From Zerene cesonia (Eukaryota; Arthropoda; Insecta; Lepidoptera; Pieridae), in NCBI RefSeq assembly GCF_012273895.1, contig NC_052107.1, positions 4,216,001 through 4,280,000 on the forward strand: a stretch of DNA of 64,000 nt, written 5' to 3'. Positions 24,201-37,085 of this stretch are shown here, piece by piece. A program made the translations under genes and the position numbers. A model generated the notes under the pieces. It was not told the DNA's origin. It worked only from the letters and a program-made list of their open reading frames with translations, and searched no databases. Position 1 is the stretch's first letter. The number at the start of each line of letters is the position of its first letter.

Positions 24201-27200
24201 TCCTTACTAAGACAATAACACATTCAAAATGGTTATATAGTTTAGAATTTATTGATAGAATAATATTACGTAAAATAATAACACGTACGTACACGTAGAC
24301 AAGGTAATAAAATTTGAAAACTTACGTTGGTAGATCCTTTTAGGCATAAATAACAAAATAAAGAAGAATCACATAATTTTTGATCGATAACATTAGATGA
24401 ATTGAATAACGAAACAAAAAAAGATTTAAAAGACCGAGGATCTTTTAAACATGTCTATATAATACTTACAAGGCGTTCATTTCTTGCCAAGTTGAAAGCG
24501 TCATCAATTATTTGCGCACGATTCAACAGGTGGATGATACTATGAGAATTTTTCAGAACATTGGCCAATGCAACCCAGTTGTCAACATCGTAGTTAACCC
24601 TATAATACCCTGGAAAAAGAGAAAAAAAGAATGTTTATTGGTTTTTCAGCTCAGGAAATAAAATTTATGGATTCGTAAATGAGTATTCATGAATATTTTG
24701 TAAAATTTCTAAAATAAAAAAATACCCAGTAACTTCATTAAAATTTGCATTCTAAAATTGCTCTTCTTAAAACAAACTTTTATTTATCAGGACATATTGG
24801 AAAAAAAAATGGAAAAGGCGGTTCTTACCAGTTTGTTGTTTATTTACGATGAACCAATCAGCATTCGAGAGTCCAGGAATGTCAACGGCTAAAGCAGGGC
24901 TGTTAGGAAGTACCCAAGCTTGAGGTTTGGTGTCTGTGAAGTCAGGGTTTGTGGAGAGAACCCAGTTGACAGGTACATGCCACATGTCATTGGAAGATAA
25001 CGTCCGATCAGTTAGAAAACGATGCTATGGAAAGTCAAAGAAAATTTTGTATGTAGAAAATTTTGATATTTTGCATTTTTATATATAGCCATTAGAGCTC
25101 AGAGATCCCGTACATATACAATGATGTAAGAATTTTTGAAATCGGCCGATTAGTTCCTTAGGTTAGTGTGTTCAAACAAACAACCTCTTCAGCTTTATAT
25201 TCATTATGATATAGTATACATTAGAAAATATAATCACAATAATAGTAACATTATCATACATTTATAACTTTTGTTTTAGTATAAACTTGCTTACGGTATA
25301 ATTCGCGGAACAATATAAGCTGAATTTAGTTTGACGTTTGAAACTCCTTATATTTTCTATCTGATGATAAAACAAAAACCAACCTGTACAATAGAAATTG
25401 ATTGGGATGTAGGAGACTGTCTTCGCACTGTTAGAACAGGGAAACCTCCTTGCTCAGTCCACCTCTGCATGATGACGGAGAGGGCAAAAGGAATGCTGTG
25501 GCTAGACTCATCTAATGCTTGTTGTAGGCTTGCGTATAGATCAGGAGGAGTAACAGCAGAGCGGGCACTAAAATGTTAAACGTTCTTGTATATCAAATCT
25601 CATACAATTATTTGGAATAAAATCTTCATTATACTTAACTAGCTGCAAAAATATTTTCTGCAATTCACTAGGTACTTACTGTTTCTTTAAGTAAATGGAA
25701 AGACCTTTTTGGAAGATCTCAGGAGTAAGGAAGTGTTGCATCATGCGAATTACAGATCCCGCTGAAAAAATGTGTTCATTTGTGATATCTTATCATTGCA
25801 ATTCAAACTTACAACATGGTTGCTAATTGTTTTAGTATTAATGTTTAAAAAAATTTTTAAATTAATATACCGTACTATATAGACCATGTGACAGACAAAA
25901 CATTTGATAGTTTTGAATTCTCTACTAGCTTTGCTCGCGTATTTCATATCTTAAAATTGCAGTACATAAAGTTTCTATTAAATTCTTTAAGACCCAACAG
26001 TTAAAAACGACACTCACATTTTTGGTAGGCGACAGAATTGAAGGTTCCTATAATTTGTGATGGAGTATATACAGGATGTGTCATCGGGTTCACGCTGAGA
26101 ACAGCATCGCTTTGGAAAACGTTTTGTACAAGTAAAACGTATTGATCCATCATACGCCAGCCGGGCAACACCTTTTAAAAAATATTTTTGAATACCGGTA
26201 AGTTTCTTGAGGTTTTTGTAAGGTAAAAGAAAGAACAGGTGCGTGAATATTTAAGCCTGCCAAAAGTTTGAGTCACTAGACATTTGATTTGCGTAAAAAA
26301 GGGATTTATCATATTTTATTATCATATATGGGTTGCTTGGGTATATCTTTTCAAATGCTGATGCAGGATAAATTTAGATTCTGTCCATACCACATTGTTA
26401 TGCTGTCGATGATTTTATGTCGAATTAGTTAACAGATAAATGAGCAATATAGCAGTAACTGAAAAATTGACAATAGTTATATTTTATCGATAAAAAAGTA
26501 TAATTCACAAGCTATTATTTCATGGGGTGTGTTACCATCACCGGTGCGAGCTGGCCCTTGTCGCCGCTATATGTTTTTAAAGAGATACATAGTATCATAA
26601 AATGCTATAAATAAAGCAATTAATATTCTAGTGAACAGATACACAGATTTGGTGTAATAATATCAAAAAAACGAATAGTTTTTCATATATGTATTATGTT
26701 AGATCATATTATATTCTTTTATTTGATAAATTTTTAAAACTCTGTTTGTACATCCCTGACTACATAGATACAATTCCGCACAAGCTGAGTGTCGTATGCT
26801 GACTGCGCGAAGCTAGGGATGTAAAAAAAAATCGAATAAAGATTTCTTAGTCATTCCACTGAGTACACCACACGCAGGACATATAGTAAATCCTTACACC
26901 TTTTTGTATATTCATTCATTTAGCAAATGTTGTTCTAGCATAGAGAAATCACCAGTGACTTACTATATATATGAAGATGGCATGATTAGAGGAATCAAGA
27001 ATAAAGTTGACATCTGAAAGTTTTTACTCACCATGTCTGTACCGAAGTTCTCAAAAAAGTTGGCGAATCCTTCATTTAACCAGGTGTACGTCCAACTTCG
27101 GGGACTCACTTCATTACCGAACCACATGTGCATGTTCTCATGACAAATGATTCGGCCAATATTTTGGAGCGTGGAGGTCGTTGTCACTCCCTCTGTGACT

Positions 27201-30200
27201 AATAATGCGACCTCTCTGTAATTGTAATATAGGTAGTTAGATGACTCTGCAGGATATTGTGTTAAAGAAAGAAATTGCCTTAAACTGTTTTTTTATATTT
27301 ACTTTCCCACGAAAGAAGCATTATAACATTTATTGAGGTGTAAAAACAACATAAATTCAACATTTCTTCGCCGATCGAGTGTTACAGTTTTAAATGTGGG
27401 TAGAATAGTTTGTACGTTACTGTGGACAACAGCCATACACTCTGTGCTAGTCTCAGACTGTGTTACGGCAGAATATGCGCTCTAGTCTCGCAAATAAAGC
27501 ACATAATTGTACACGTTGAGATGAAAGTTTTTTCAACGATGGTAATTATGTTTTACAGTATATGTTATGAAAGAAGATCAAACGCATTACAAAAATCTTA
27601 TTGTTATTTATCTTCCTTTTATATTACTACGCATATTTGTAATATTTACAAATATGCGTTTAATGTATACTTGAATGGGCATAAGTAAAAAAAAAAAATA
27701 ATAATACACGATGTTAATATAATATATAAAAAAATTGCGGTGTTAACGAATAGGTTAATGTAATTTATTCAATCTTTGCTACCTGTGGAATATATTTTAT
27801 TTGATGTTAATATATTATTTTACAAGTGTTTTTTGAACTATGATATGAGCTATGATATAAGATATTACTTTTTACTGATTACTGATTACATCGTAAATTC
27901 CTACTATATACTTCGATAATATTTTGGAATTGAATATAATGATAAGAATATGTTAACGCATTGTATAAAGCAAATTTTCATGATTATATTTAGCAAAGGC
28001 TACAGCTTTTACTGAATGATATCTGTGAGTAAAATGCTCATTTACCGTAGGCATAAAAGGGCGCGTTTTCATTACGCCACCTTTCGACGTTAAGTCAGAG
28101 CTCATTAGTTACATTTCTCACTTTATAACACTCCTTGCTATTTGTATGTTCATGACTCTGATATAAGATCTATTCATTCCAGACATTTTTGAAGAGAAAC
28201 GAAATGACGCCATAATATTATATAGGTACCTACTTAAACACAACTTTTATTTATATTTTATTGTATATTTTGTACTATTTCCCAAATGGTTACATCGAAA
28301 GTGTATATTACCGCAGAATATATTTACTGATTTATATTTTATCTATATTATAATGGACTCAATATCTGTATTGTAATGGACATTATATATACTAGCATTT
28401 TTACTACTATCATTGTTTGTATAACGATTAACTTCTCATAGAATTTTCAGACAACATATACTGAGAGTTTATATGATATTTAAATCACCTCGATTGATTC
28501 GAAATGGACAAAAATATAAGTTAGTTTTTCTATAAATTTTTAGTTAAGAAAAACAGATCAGATTTAGCTAACTACGCTAGTAGTTTCTACTAATTATCAC
28601 GTGAATATAGAACCAAGGGGCATTGGGTTCAAATCCTGGCGGGGACCAGCAAAAGTACGATGCAGAATCCATCTACATATGCGTAAAGAAAATGATCAGT
28701 TATTATTTTATATAATGTATCTGCGCCATCCCCCTCGAGAAGTCACGGGAAATCTTATTTTATAGTTATCCTAAGGCTTTATTATACCATTATACCTGAA
28801 TGAAATATCGTACTACGTGTAGTATTTCTGTGGATTTACATTTAATCGACATCACATCGACATTCGATTGACTAAAAGAGCTTTAATATATTCAGATGTA
28901 TTTATGTACAATGTTGTTTATGCTGCATCGTCATAGTGAAAAAAAAAAAAAATACTAACCGGTAGATAACCAAGCCCCAGTTTTCCATGGCGCCAGCAGC
29001 AAAGTCGGGTACCGCAGCTTTATCAAATTTGGGCAACGCATATTTGATATCCGTATAATTTTCTAAAGCAATCATGTTCCTCTGACCAAAGTCCAATGCA
29101 AATGCTGCAGTGTCTCTTGTACCTGGTCTGGAATACACTCTGAACGGGACATCATATATGGGGTTTTGTTCGTTGGAGACGTATTCAAAGTTCGACACCA
29201 GGTAAGCTAAGAGGTAGGTCGATTGTACGACGGTGTCTTGGAATTCGTATTTGAGGAAGCCTGGAACGTTGGGCCTAAAAAAAGTAAATGTAATTATTAT
29301 AGACGAATGGTTCCAACCAACTTTTGCTAACATAGGTAACTATTTGGTGACGTAAATTATTAAAACGTTTTAAATAATATGCCAAATGGAGTATATTGTT
29401 CAATTAGACCCTTATCAATTCAATGTTTAAAACATCAAAAACGATTTTATATGATACAAATACAAGCATTATATACATTGAAAAATAAATAAAAAACTTC
29501 TGTAAGTATTGGATTTTTTTAGTTAACTTAATTCTTAATTAACTATACAATAATTGCGACACTATAATTTTATAAGTGTGTTAGTTTGTTTGCCTTTCTA
29601 TCACGTCATTGTGGAGCTAATTCATGTTACATGTTTTTGTTTCTGATTAGATGGGAGACGTCAGTGATATAATTTAGTATTTAACGTGCCTTAACAATTC
29701 ATTGCTACGACAATTTGACAAACAGTCATATATAGAGTATTAAGTAACAATAATCTTATACAATATTATACTAGCTCATAAAAATCTTACTTGGAAAGAT
29801 CGGTTCTCTCTGGCATGTTGGTCCTCACGACAGGATAAGCTGGAGGAGCGTATATAGTTGTTCTGAATACAGCCTTGAGATGTGGTTCATCATAGCATGG
29901 GAACGCACGGCGGGTAAACGTTGGCTGAAGTTGCGATGTTACCAGATTACTAAAAGAATAATATTAGAGTTTGTATTCAAATTCAAAAAGGGTGCCACAA
30001 TAGTTGATGATGAAAATGTATGAGGGGAAAAATATTTATATTATATTAATACCAGTTATCGTAATTGAAATAATATAAACTATCCTATCGGATGAGTTGG
30101 ACCAAACTGTAAATGGCAAATTTGATTAAAATCTGTTGGGTAGTTTAGGAGTCCATCGCGGACAAACAATGTGACACTTAATTTATAAGGTTATTAGTAA

Positions 30201-30728
30201 CATTTTGAAGAGCATGAGTAGGTAAATGTTACGCCTCGAACGCTTCCCTTTGCAATCGAAAAATCATACTTACACTGTACCAACTCCTTCTTGAGTAAAG
30301 GTAGATAAGTAAACGCCAAACATATTCTCGGCATATTTCGCTACATAATCAATATGGATAGTATATGGCCGTAGTGCTACCAATTGCGAACTCGTTTTGA
30401 TTCTCAAGAAATGTGTGTCATCCGTAGCTTGCGAGAAACTTTGGTAGAGGTTCACTGTGGAACCGTCGGCTATAATTTGTATGCTATTTACTGTAATTTC
30501 CATAGCGTGAAGGACTATCTCGTCCGTGTTTACATTCGGCACTATTCGGATAGATACGCTCCCATTGAAACTACTTGGGTAGTCTGGGTCAATAAATAGG
30601 CGCACGTCGTAGAACGTAGGGTAGGACTCGCCAGGAAGTCGGTAATGTCCATATAATGCTGAGATATCTTGGTTAAGGGGTATAGAATACGCTGAGCCGA
30701 GCAGCGCCAGAAATATTAACCAATACAT
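21226..30728 (-). CDS. Gene C: complete aminopeptidase N, predicted active, GPI-anchored (935 aa)
   Basis: Fifteen minus-strand exons join in frame: 30728-30274, 29949-29791, 29274-28960, 27215-27032, 26171-26018, 25761-25680, 25567-25384, 25024-24829, 24609-24470, 24142-24008, 23829-23649, 23283-23109, 22700-22554, 22054-21976, 21447-21226. It is a membrane alanyl-type aminopeptidase that removes N-terminal residues from peptides, in Lepidoptera mainly at the midgut brush border. A signal peptide (WLIFLALLGSAYS) is followed by YRLPGESYPTFY, the N-domain with RRAFPCYDEP, GAMENWGLV (299-307), HENMH (335-339) with the third zinc ligand Glu358 in LNEGFANFF, and catalytic Tyr420 in VAYQKSGSVIRMM. 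The ERAP1-like domain starts at GYYRVNYD and keeps CRHGNQQC and LNSLGCTSNGTLRN. The last exon ends SNSVALTSSFIILISFFITI and WNC, a GPI-type tail. The length fits the family. An acceptor (TTTCAG) lies two bases before the ATG, so transcription starts upstream. Paralogs of this family bind Bt Cry proteins; whether this one does is unknown. Confidence 0.93.
22258..22460. other. GC-rich island of unknown origin in gene C intron
   Basis: About 200 bases, much richer in G+C than the flanks, with GTGGCGGCTCGCGGCTCGCA near its right end. One plus-strand frame stays open from about 22252 to 22528 (PRGGQNDGAEGAKDALPG... RHVMRVRSVAARG) and the reverse frame is also open. I recognise neither product. It may be an inserted element or an exon relic; no APN exon is expected here. 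Confidence 0.4.
27629..27659. repeat. Perfect 14-bp inverted repeat with 3-base loop
   Basis: ACGCATATTTGTAA, loop TAT, then the exact complement, in the long gene C intron between the GAMEN and HEXXH exons. Function unknown. Confidence 0.8.
28600..28665 (+). repeat. tRNA-like B-box fragment (SINE remnant)
   Basis: GGGTTCAAATCCTGGCGGGG resembles the T-arm/B box of a tRNA-derived SINE. No tRNA cloverleaf can be completed. Confidence 0.4.
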
Positions 30729-30733
30729 GACTG

Positions 30734-32424
30734 AAACAAGAAATTATTACTAGGTCTTCATTTATCTTCTATAAAGTATACAAATGTATATATTTCATGT
30801 AGGATCTGTTATCAATAAATTTTGCGATATCATGCAGATTGCAGGAGTGCATTCTTTTTTCCAAAATTTTTATACATTTTTTTGTATTGATAATATGACT
30901 ATCGCCATCATATTAATAATATCTCCTACGGTGCTACATACTTCGGACTTTTTTCATCATATTTAAAACTACTTGTGGTCACCCAGTGGTCGAATTCAGA
31001 CCAGAACCCACATATGTGCCAACTGCATGATTATTGTATTTTAGACTTAATGCAACATCTACTTCTCTGTGATTACTATAAGTGCACCAAATTTGACACT
31101 GTACCATCCGCGCATATTTTGTAAAAAAGTGTATATACAAAGTTTTTCCTTCACCTAGTTGGGCTCGATAAAGTATGGGATGGCTGAAAAATGTTTTTTT
31201 TCTTACATTGTAATAAGTAATGAGTCAATTATAAAAAAGAAAAAATGTATGTCAATGGTAGACCTATATTATGTTGTAAAATTATGTTATACTTGTTTTG
31301 TAATCTTCTCTTGATAGGTACAGGATTCTAGTGTCAAACGTTATCGCTATAATATTTAATCCTAATCTTATCGGCTTATCAGGTATGGATAAAACTTGTC
31401 TTTATACTTTTTGATGGGAAAAAATTGGCCGTTCGATACATAGTTTCTAATTTTTATTTTATTTGAGATTAAAAGAGAATTTATAAAAATACCTGTTACA
31501 AAATAAGATAAGAGGTTAAGTGTTCGCAACTCATCAATAAGCTTAAACTTTTTAATTATAGACATTTAAAAAGGTTTGAAAGATCTTCTTGTGATCTTAT
31601 GAAGATTTAAAAATAACAAATTTTATAATACATGAAGAAAAGTTTAAAAACTAAATTAATTGAAACTAAAATTAAATGTCTAAAAAATGTTATCTTATTG
31701 TGCTCAATTTAGCACCCAAATTTAAAACTGTCCTGGTATATTAACCCAATTTCAAAAATAAAAATATACCTAGCAATAGGCTATTATGTCAATAGGCCAT
31801 TAAGCCTATTGAAAGGTATATTTTTATTTTTGTAATAAAGTAAAATAGATTACAAACGGATTTATGACGTGATATATGGATAACTATAGTAATAAGCGTA
31901 GAGGATAAGTAGTAATTGTTATCGAAAAGAGGTATGAAGAGCTTTTCATTAATTCTATGGCCATCGATACATTTTGTAGATTTCAAGAACGAAAGAAAAA
32001 TTTTTGACGCAACAAAAAGTAAATATATCATCATATCTCCAAGGAGCCATTCATCTTTGTACAAAAATTCGATGAAATCTCTTATGTGATTTAGACATTA
32101 TATTAAAATACAGTATGTGCACAAATAACTTTCGTCTGTTCAATCGTATTTTTATTGTCACTCACTGGTTTTTTAAAGACACACACACACACATACATCA
32201 TACAGTTATATACCTACGTGCGCTTATTACCTACGAGTCCTATATTCAAAACGAACCTATTTATCACTTTAAGACTGATGTCTTAGCTAGATTATAAAGA
32301 AACCAATGCTAGAAATAGCAGGCAGACCTATATGCACAAGTAAGTTAAAAGAATAATTGAATAAGCCACACGACTAACTATCACTTATTATATATTATAT
32401 TGAATAAAAATATTGTAACTTTAC
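30734..32424 (-). other. Proposed 5' UTR intron of gene C
   Basis: AT-rich, bounded by a donor at 32424 and the acceptor just before the gene C start codon. It contains the hairpin at 31753-31832 and an (AC)n run near 32180. No coding sequence is supported. Confidence 0.4.
31753..31832. repeat. Long imperfect hairpin, 30-base arms
   Basis: The left arm (31753-31782, CAAAAATAAAAATATACCT then CAATAGGCT) and right arm (31802-31832) pair at 28 of 30 positions with a 19-base loop. It could be a small foldback element or a structured RNA; it lies about 1 kb upstream of the gene C start codon. Confidence 0.75.
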
Positions 32425-32465
32425 CTGCATATACGAGTAAACTTAACCTAAACCAAACACTAAAT
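32425..32465 (-). other. Proposed non-coding first exon of gene C
   Basis: The ATG exon of gene C is preceded by a splice acceptor, so a 5' UTR exon must exist upstream. At 32425 the minus strand reads ATATGCAG followed by GTAAAG, a good donor, and a TCATT initiator lies 41 bases upstream with a TATA box at the right spacing. This would give a short leader exon and a 1.7 kb 5' intron. It is sequence-based inference; other leader exons are possible. Confidence 0.4.
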
Positions 32466-32516
32466 GAAACAACTAATTAAGTCAGTAAAATATTTATATT
32501 ATCTTATCATTGTTTT
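32466..32516 (-). promoter_or_regulatory. Proposed promoter of gene C: tandem GATA sites and TATA box
   Basis: On the minus strand TGATAAGATAA (two overlapping GATA-factor sites, about 32501-32511) is followed by TATAAATA (32498-32491), and an arthropod-type TCATT initiator has its A at 32465, 33 bases from the TATA start. GATA factors drive many insect gut genes, which fits a midgut APN. AT-rich DNA gives such matches by chance, so the support is the combined spacing with the donor at 32424. Confidence 0.42.
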
Positions 32517-35399
32517 CCAAAAATTATCGGAAAGGAATGATGTCTTAAAAATTATTGATTTGATAATAATCCGTCATCAAAATTAAAGAAAATCGTTTGA
32601 GAGTTATGTGTATAAAGTTGACATCTGAAAGTTTTTATGTGGGTTCTGTTACTTTTTACCCCACGCCAGAACAGGCGTATTATAAGTTTGACATCAATAC
32701 TATCTATCTGTCTGTCAGTGTGTGTGTGTGTTTGCCTGTAGCTCTCAAACGAATTGACCAATTTTAATACGGATTTTGCATTAGTGTAACAGTATTAGTG
32801 TGTGTTTCCTAGGGGTGATTCTTATTTGTCTATTCTTTTTTGGCTATATTCGATAAAAATCAGACAAAACACCACAAAAAATTGTCTTGCTTGCTTGCCT
32901 AGTATAATACTATTCACTATATCAAAATTTTAAATTGAAAAAGACGACAACATAAAATCATATTTGTACATATTTGTATACCTATTTGAATTATAATAGT
33001 TTAAAAAAACTAAAAAACACGCTTTAACAAAAATCATATTTTGCAAATTGAAAAATGGAATAATTTTATCAAATTAGTGTATTGTCATCGGTCCTCAATA
33101 AATCTACAAAGTTTGAATGAAATCTGACCGTTTAAAGTGGGTCAAAATCGCGCCCAAAGAAGTCGGTTACAAACAAACATACAAACATACAGGTGAAGCT
33201 AATAAAAAAAAAATTGTGCGTGTAAAAATCAACACTTATAACTAGCTTTTGTTTATTATATTTTACTGTGTATCTAATTATTCATGATTTCAGGTCATTT
33301 CTGAATTGGTGAGCACATTTCGATTTACTTTTATTTTATCTCAGTTTAGATTTGAACCTAAGATATTGTTCTTGTTAAAACTTCTCAATACTTTAATGTT
33401 AGATAAGATAGTTTTAGAGTATCCTTAAGAATAAAACCGAACCTGTCAGTTTGTTTTGTGTTCATCCGTGTATCAAGACTGTATCTTGAAAGTATCATAG
33501 ATGGTAGTATGCAATGGTTTGCATGGTCCTAAATTGAATTGGTGACCAATCTTTATCTTATTTGTACGGAACCCTCACTGTCGTGAGTCCATCTCACACC
33601 TGGCCTATTTTTTTAACCCAAGTAGCTATAGGATCTTTTACAGCAACATTAAGGGGCGATTTATTTTCGATCATTGATTAAAATTTATCCCTCAATTAAA
33701 CATTACATACCAAAATAAAAATGTCACAACAGATGCCGAAACCAAGTTTTAAATAATTTTAAAAATTGACCGGTAATTGTTAATCTTACTATATGTACCT
33801 ACCATTTAAAATTTTACCTACACTTACGAGTAAAATATACACATATTTTAAACATTATAATAATATGGTTTTGAGGTCGCATTTATTCATAATCGACGGA
33901 TATACGAACACAATTCCCATCAATTATTATTAAGTGTTCAATTGTTATCAATCATTATTATTCACACCTAAATATACATGCGCTAATCTTAAATAATCCT
34001 TATATTATTATTTATTTAGCAAAAAAAGTCACACATGCAACAAGTCATTATAATTACACTAAATGCCCTAATGGTCTACACGTCAGGTATAAGAAAAATT
34101 GTTTTATAAAAATTCAAGAGCCATCAAGGAGGTTACTAAAGCAGTTGCTTTAAAACGACATTTACACTCATTCTAGAAAAGTGATGTAGACGATTTTTAT
34201 TAAAAGCGTTATTCTAAACTGGAATTAGTACTGCTTTAAACGTCACGGGTCCCCATGAGTCAGAAAGATGTTGAATTTGGAACACAACCGAGTCTCAAAA
34301 TATATCTCCTGCAGCAATTTATTCAAACGGACCTACGTCACGTTATTAACATTAACACATCCACTTAGATCTTTCACACGAGTTATCATTTGCACACCAC
34401 ACGGTGGTTATATATAATAAAACAAAACGTTTATACATGAATTTCTCGTGCCATAGTGTTATGGTGTGCTTCTTGGTAACGTCATAACTCATCATCAAAA
34501 GATTTATAAAAAGAAGAAGGTTCTTAATTCTTCTTCAATTCAATTTTTTTTTTGCGTTTTTTAACTAGAATTTTGATGAATATTTTTTTGTTTGGTCCAA
34601 TTTATATTTGATCTTTGACAATTGAAAACGGTTTAGTATTTTGTTATAAATAATTATTTATATGAAATTTTTGATTCTGAGCTGTAGTAAAATATTTTTT
34701 GTTCCCTGAACTGCTTAGCTACATTTGTCTTTTGTCAGTCAGTACACGTATAATATCGTATTTTCTACAACTAATACTAAATTATTTATCGTTCACGTGT
34801 GTCAAGATTTCCTATCAATATAGCTACGTAAGTTTTAAAATTATCTTTAGATTACTGTCTGTAGATTATTATTACAGTTTATAGTACGTCAGTGTTTTCA
34901 AGGTTGGAACTTCATATTTATATTGTATATTGTATGCGTGGAAATCGAAAGATAAAGTACAGAATATAGTCTCACCACAAATACAAATAAAAATGGTACC
35001 GTTCGTTTCAGGTCTCAATTTAATTAGCTTATTTAAGTATTAAAAGCCATCTCAAGTTATTGAATCTACTTAAATTATATTAAAAATAATTAGATATTTA
35101 CATAGTCGTACTTCCATTATCATGATTATAATAGCAATTGGCATACTCATTAGAGCTAATTACGGTAATTATTGAGTTCTATTCCATTTCTTCTGTTATT
35201 TCCGAGTTTGTCGCGAAACCAGACAGGCAGAAGAACAAGAAAATCATATAATATACAGAACTAATATCGTTAGTCTTATAATATTATTATAACATGTAAT
35301 TAGCCTATGAGTAACACATATCTCATTTGGCACGCGACTGATAATGTATGTAGTGTAGTAAAATTTAGCCTACTATTGATAAAATTAAAAATATATATA

Positions 35400-35485
35400 T
35401 GTGTATAATTATGGCCTTAACTCTCAAAGGAGGCCTGTGTCCCAGCAGTGGGAACATATAAGGGCTGATGATGATGATGATATCA
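35400..35485 (+). repeat. SINE 3' tail with GATGAT run
   Basis: CCTGTGTCCCAGCAGTGGGA followed by GGCTGATGATGATGATGAT, the 3' end shared with the fuller copies at 36700-37000 and 51000-51155. Confidence 0.65.
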
Positions 35486-36404
35486 TAAAAGTTAAAACAT
35501 CTTCATTTGTGGCTTCACCCGCCTGCTATAGGAAAAAAGAACGTTGTGAGGAAATACATTTATTTGCTTGTTCCCATATAGTTCCCATAATATGTCCTTT
35601 TTAAGGTCTCTTCACCCTTTCCAGTCCACTTCCATTGTCTTTCCTTTATATCCCCATATACTAATAGGCAAAACATTTGTGAAGACATAACCTCTTTAAT
35701 GCCCATGAACTGGTTGGTTCCTTTAGGTCTAGCGAGCCACAAGTCTCGATATAACGAAAAGCGGTAAGCGGCTCACCATCTACCGTCAACAATATCAATT
35801 TACAATAAAATCGATAGTCATATATATAGTCTACATAGAATCATCTATATTTTTGAAATATGAATTAACCAAATTACGGCTCAAAGGTAGAAAGATTTAA
35901 GAGGGCAGTAAATTTAACCCTACATTCATTGTGTAACGGGTGACACTGACAGCTAATTTACATTATTTATTAAACTAGAGCAAAGGCGATGTGGCATTAA
36001 CCTCTTAACTTGATTTCTAGATTTGTCCACTTAATTATTCCTAATGGTTATAAGTAATGAATGTTAAAGAAATGTGTGCAAATATTAAAAAAATGCATTG
36101 GTTAATTTTTGGTATTTTTTTATGGATTTGGGCTGGTTTGGGTGAACCGATTGGGATGATTATTTTATTATTTAAAAGCTTAATGTTTCCTGCGTGGTTC
36201 CGTTTAAATTGTCTAGTTCTAGTAATGTACTATTTTTTTTTTCAATAGTTATAAGGTTTCTTCTATAAAACATTTTAATGAAGATTTAAATAAAAAAATA
36301 GATAAATATCTTCGGTACTAGGTGTTGGTATTTAGGTCTGCTACTAGGTGTCTAAGTACATAATTAAGTACATATATACCCGCTAAAGATTATCGATTTC
36401 TTAT

Positions 36405-36442
36405 CGTTTATTTTATTTTATTTTATTTTATTTTATTTTATT
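36405..36442. repeat. Microsatellite (TTTTA)n
   Basis: About seven tandem TTTTA units. Confidence 0.95.
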
Positions 36443-36699
36443 GGTTTCCAAACAACTTATACACTAATACAAGAGCAGCAGTAATAATGTACATCAAATA
36501 TTGTTCTGTGTATAAATCTATTCTATGGATACACAAATTACTATCTAGTGCGCAAGATTAACTTAACGAAAAAATATGTTTGGATTCTTATGATTTGAAA
36601 TAATTTTATGCTGATAGTAAAATAACGTGATATGATAAATAAATTTGTAGGAAGAGTTGTTTTTCATTTTAGGAGAGAATATATTGAAAACAAAACAGT

Positions 36700-37000
36700 G
36701 GTGGCTCAGTGGTGAGAACCTCGGACTTAAAAATCGATAAGTCTGGGTTCGACACCGGGCGAGCGTGCAGTAAATAAATTGATTTTTCATTTTATCTACA
36801 CATGTGTATAACATTACCACTTCTTAAAAAGGTAAAGGAAATCATCGTGAGGAAACCGGCATGTCCAAGAATCAAAAGTTCGACGACATGTGACATCTGC
36901 CAAACTGCACTAGGCCAGCATCCAGGATTATGACCTGAACCCTCATAGGATGCCTGTGTCCCAGCAGTGGAAACATATATATGGCTGATGATGATGACAT
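36700..37000 (+). repeat. tRNA-derived SINE, near full length
   Basis: The head has A-box-like GTGGCTCAGTGGTGAGAACC and B-box-like GGGTTCGACACCGGG; the body includes AAAAGTTCGACGACATGTGA; the tail is GTCCCAGCAGTGGAAACATA plus GATGATGATGA. A reversed full-length relative lies at 39530-39810 and a 3' part at 51000-51155. Confidence 0.75.
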
Positions 37001-37009
37001 TCAGAAATT

Positions 37010-37085
37010 AAAGATCATTTAACGAATTTTAAATACGATTAATGCATTATATTCCGATGTGTCGAACTCTTTACGGCGAGCGGAA
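37010..37085. mobile_element. Degenerate half copy of the palindromic MITE
   Basis: CAGAAATTAAAGATCATTTAACGAATTTTAAATACG followed by CGATGTGTCGAACTCTTTACG matches the left arm and centre of the family at 55633-55845 with many changes (shown here only as fragments of the shared pattern). Confidence 0.5.

Noticed and set aside
36700..36775. Possible tRNA gene
   Set aside because: A and B boxes are present but no cloverleaf or acceptor stem can be formed; the downstream body and tail make it a tRNA-derived SINE.
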